Of a stretch of DNA of 22,470 nucleotides, positions 21,718 to 22,470 are shown in pieces. A program made the translations under genes and the position numbers. Origin of the DNA: a virus; the IMG/VR virus record IMGVR_UViG_3300046000_005349, positions 1-22,470 of that record. One strand, written 5' to 3'. Each line of letters begins with the position of its first letter. Within the stretch, counting starts at the first letter, position 1. A model generated the notes under the pieces. That model had not been told where the DNA came from. It did no database searches and saw only the letters and a list, made by a program, of their open reading frames with translations.

Positions 21718-22470
21718 AATTTGTAGTCCCGATCACGGTTGATAACACCAACTTAACAACAAACGTTGTAAACGAGGCGGCTGATTGGACCGCTGGAACT
21801 TATTTAGAAGGCGTTACCGCTGTTGAAGGTGAGTTGGTTTATCAAGTCGTACATCATCCAAGCACAACGGATCAACCATCCGTAGGTGCCGCTAAGGTAG
21901 TACCGACTTGGATTGTGATGGGGTACGCAAACAAATGGCGTATGTGGCGTGAAGGTTCGGACTCAGTAAGCACGCGCACAGGAACGGCGGGCATTGCCGT
22001 TTCAGTCACACCACTTGGACCGGCGGCAGTCACAACGGTTGGCGTTCTCGGTGTTGAAGCGTTAAGCGTCACTGTTGAAATGACGGACGCTGTTGACGGC
22101 GTTGTGTACGATGAAACAAAAGACGTTGCCGATATTGGCGTTCCCGATTGGTGGAGTTATTTTTTCACCGGTTACGAACGCAACAGAAGTTTAGTCTTTG
22201 AAGATTTGCCCGCTTATTATGGTACGGGCGTTACGCTCGCAATCACGATCAACCCCGCGTCACCGACCGATGAGGTTGAATGCGGGCGCGTGGTCATCGG
22301 TCCAACACTTGACGCGGGCCAAACCTTGCAAGGCGTCAAATCGCGCAACATCACCTTTAGCAAAAAAGAGCGCGACGAATTTGGGAACTTGACCCTTATT
22401 AACCGGCGCACAATCCGCGTGGTTGATTACCCCGTGATGATTCCAAATGTCAACGTTGACGCAATTCAAC
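21714..22470 (+). CDS. Distal tail/tail tip protein, 3' end outside the window
   Basis: ATG 21714 overlaps the tape measure stop by four bases, and the frame is open to the last base (252 codons seen). The N-terminal region has WTAGTYLEGVTAVEGELVYQVVHHPSTTDQP followed by PTWIVMGYANKWRMWREGSDS, a W..GTY..GV.A...g..Y...........W...G..N.Wrmw module that occurs in distal tail or receptor-related proteins of phages. Later parts are beta-rich, with WWSYFFTGYERNRSLVFEDLPAYYGTGVTLAITI. By position it should be a Dit-like or tip subunit that joins the tape measure end to the baseplate; the exact family is unclear. Confidence 0.65.
   Translation, partial: MKFVVPITVDNTNLTTNVVNEAADWTAGTYLEGVTAVEGELVYQVVHHPSTTDQPSVGAAKVVPTWIVMGYANKWRMWREGSDSVSTRTGTAGIAVSVTPLGPAAVTTVGVLGVEALSVTVEMTDAVDGVVYDETKDVADIGVPDWWSYFFTGYERNRSLVFEDLPAYYGTGVTLAITINPASPTDEVECGRVVIGPTLDAGQTLQGVKSRNITFSKKERDEFGNLTLINRRTIRVVDYPVMIPNVNVDAIQ

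Overview
The window looks like part of a tailed double-stranded DNA phage genome (or prophage) with a long non-contractile tail, most likely from a Gram-negative, probably proteobacterial, host. The evidence is a canonical set of head and tail genes in order, tight ATGA/TAATG gene overlaps, purine-rich ribosome binding sites (AAGGAA, AAGGAG) and promoters with sigma70-like TTGACA/TATAAT boxes. Every gene I can support is on the + strand. No integrase, lysis gene or tRNA is visible, so lifestyle and exact host remain open.

Replication module (1-2820). A small helix-turn-helix protein cut by the left edge is followed by an 824-residue primase-polymerase/helicase that resembles the NrS-1 phage polymerase. 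Just after it lies a 29-bp perfect inverted repeat built from 9-bp GGGCGATTT units, with an AT-rich 56-bp centre: a candidate replication origin or polymerase initiation site.

Early region (2830-6538). There are about fourteen small genes: a DUF7768-like protein, a YozE/SAM-like protein, an RMF/CrpP-like micro-protein of 52 aa, a probable winged-helix protein, an L7/L12-like protein and several unknowns. Six promoter-like sites occur at 3874-5982. Three of them belong to near-identical 77-78 bp cassettes running from an AT-rich upstream block to the start codon, so small genes seem to have been supplied with copies of one promoter/leader unit.

Late region (6598-22470). The order is terminase small and large subunits, two overlapping tiny ORFs, portal, maturation protease with a nested in-frame scaffold, decoration protein, major capsid protein, intrinsic terminator, small unknown, second terminator, head-tail connector genes, Mu F-like minor head protein, tail completion, tail terminator, tail tube, tail assembly chaperone with a -1 frameshift extension, tape measure (1397 aa) and the start of a distal tail gene that runs off the right edge.

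Most interesting points: the iteron palindrome beside an NrS-1-like polymerase; the repeated promoter cassettes; a terminase promoter whose -10 box lies in a 12-bp palindrome reaching the start codon, implying a leaderless mRNA; a GGGAAAC slippery site followed by a 13-bp stem-loop at the end of the tail chaperone gene; a lambda Nu3-like nested scaffold start; and two tiny ORFs between terL and portal that look like one protein split by a -1 shift.
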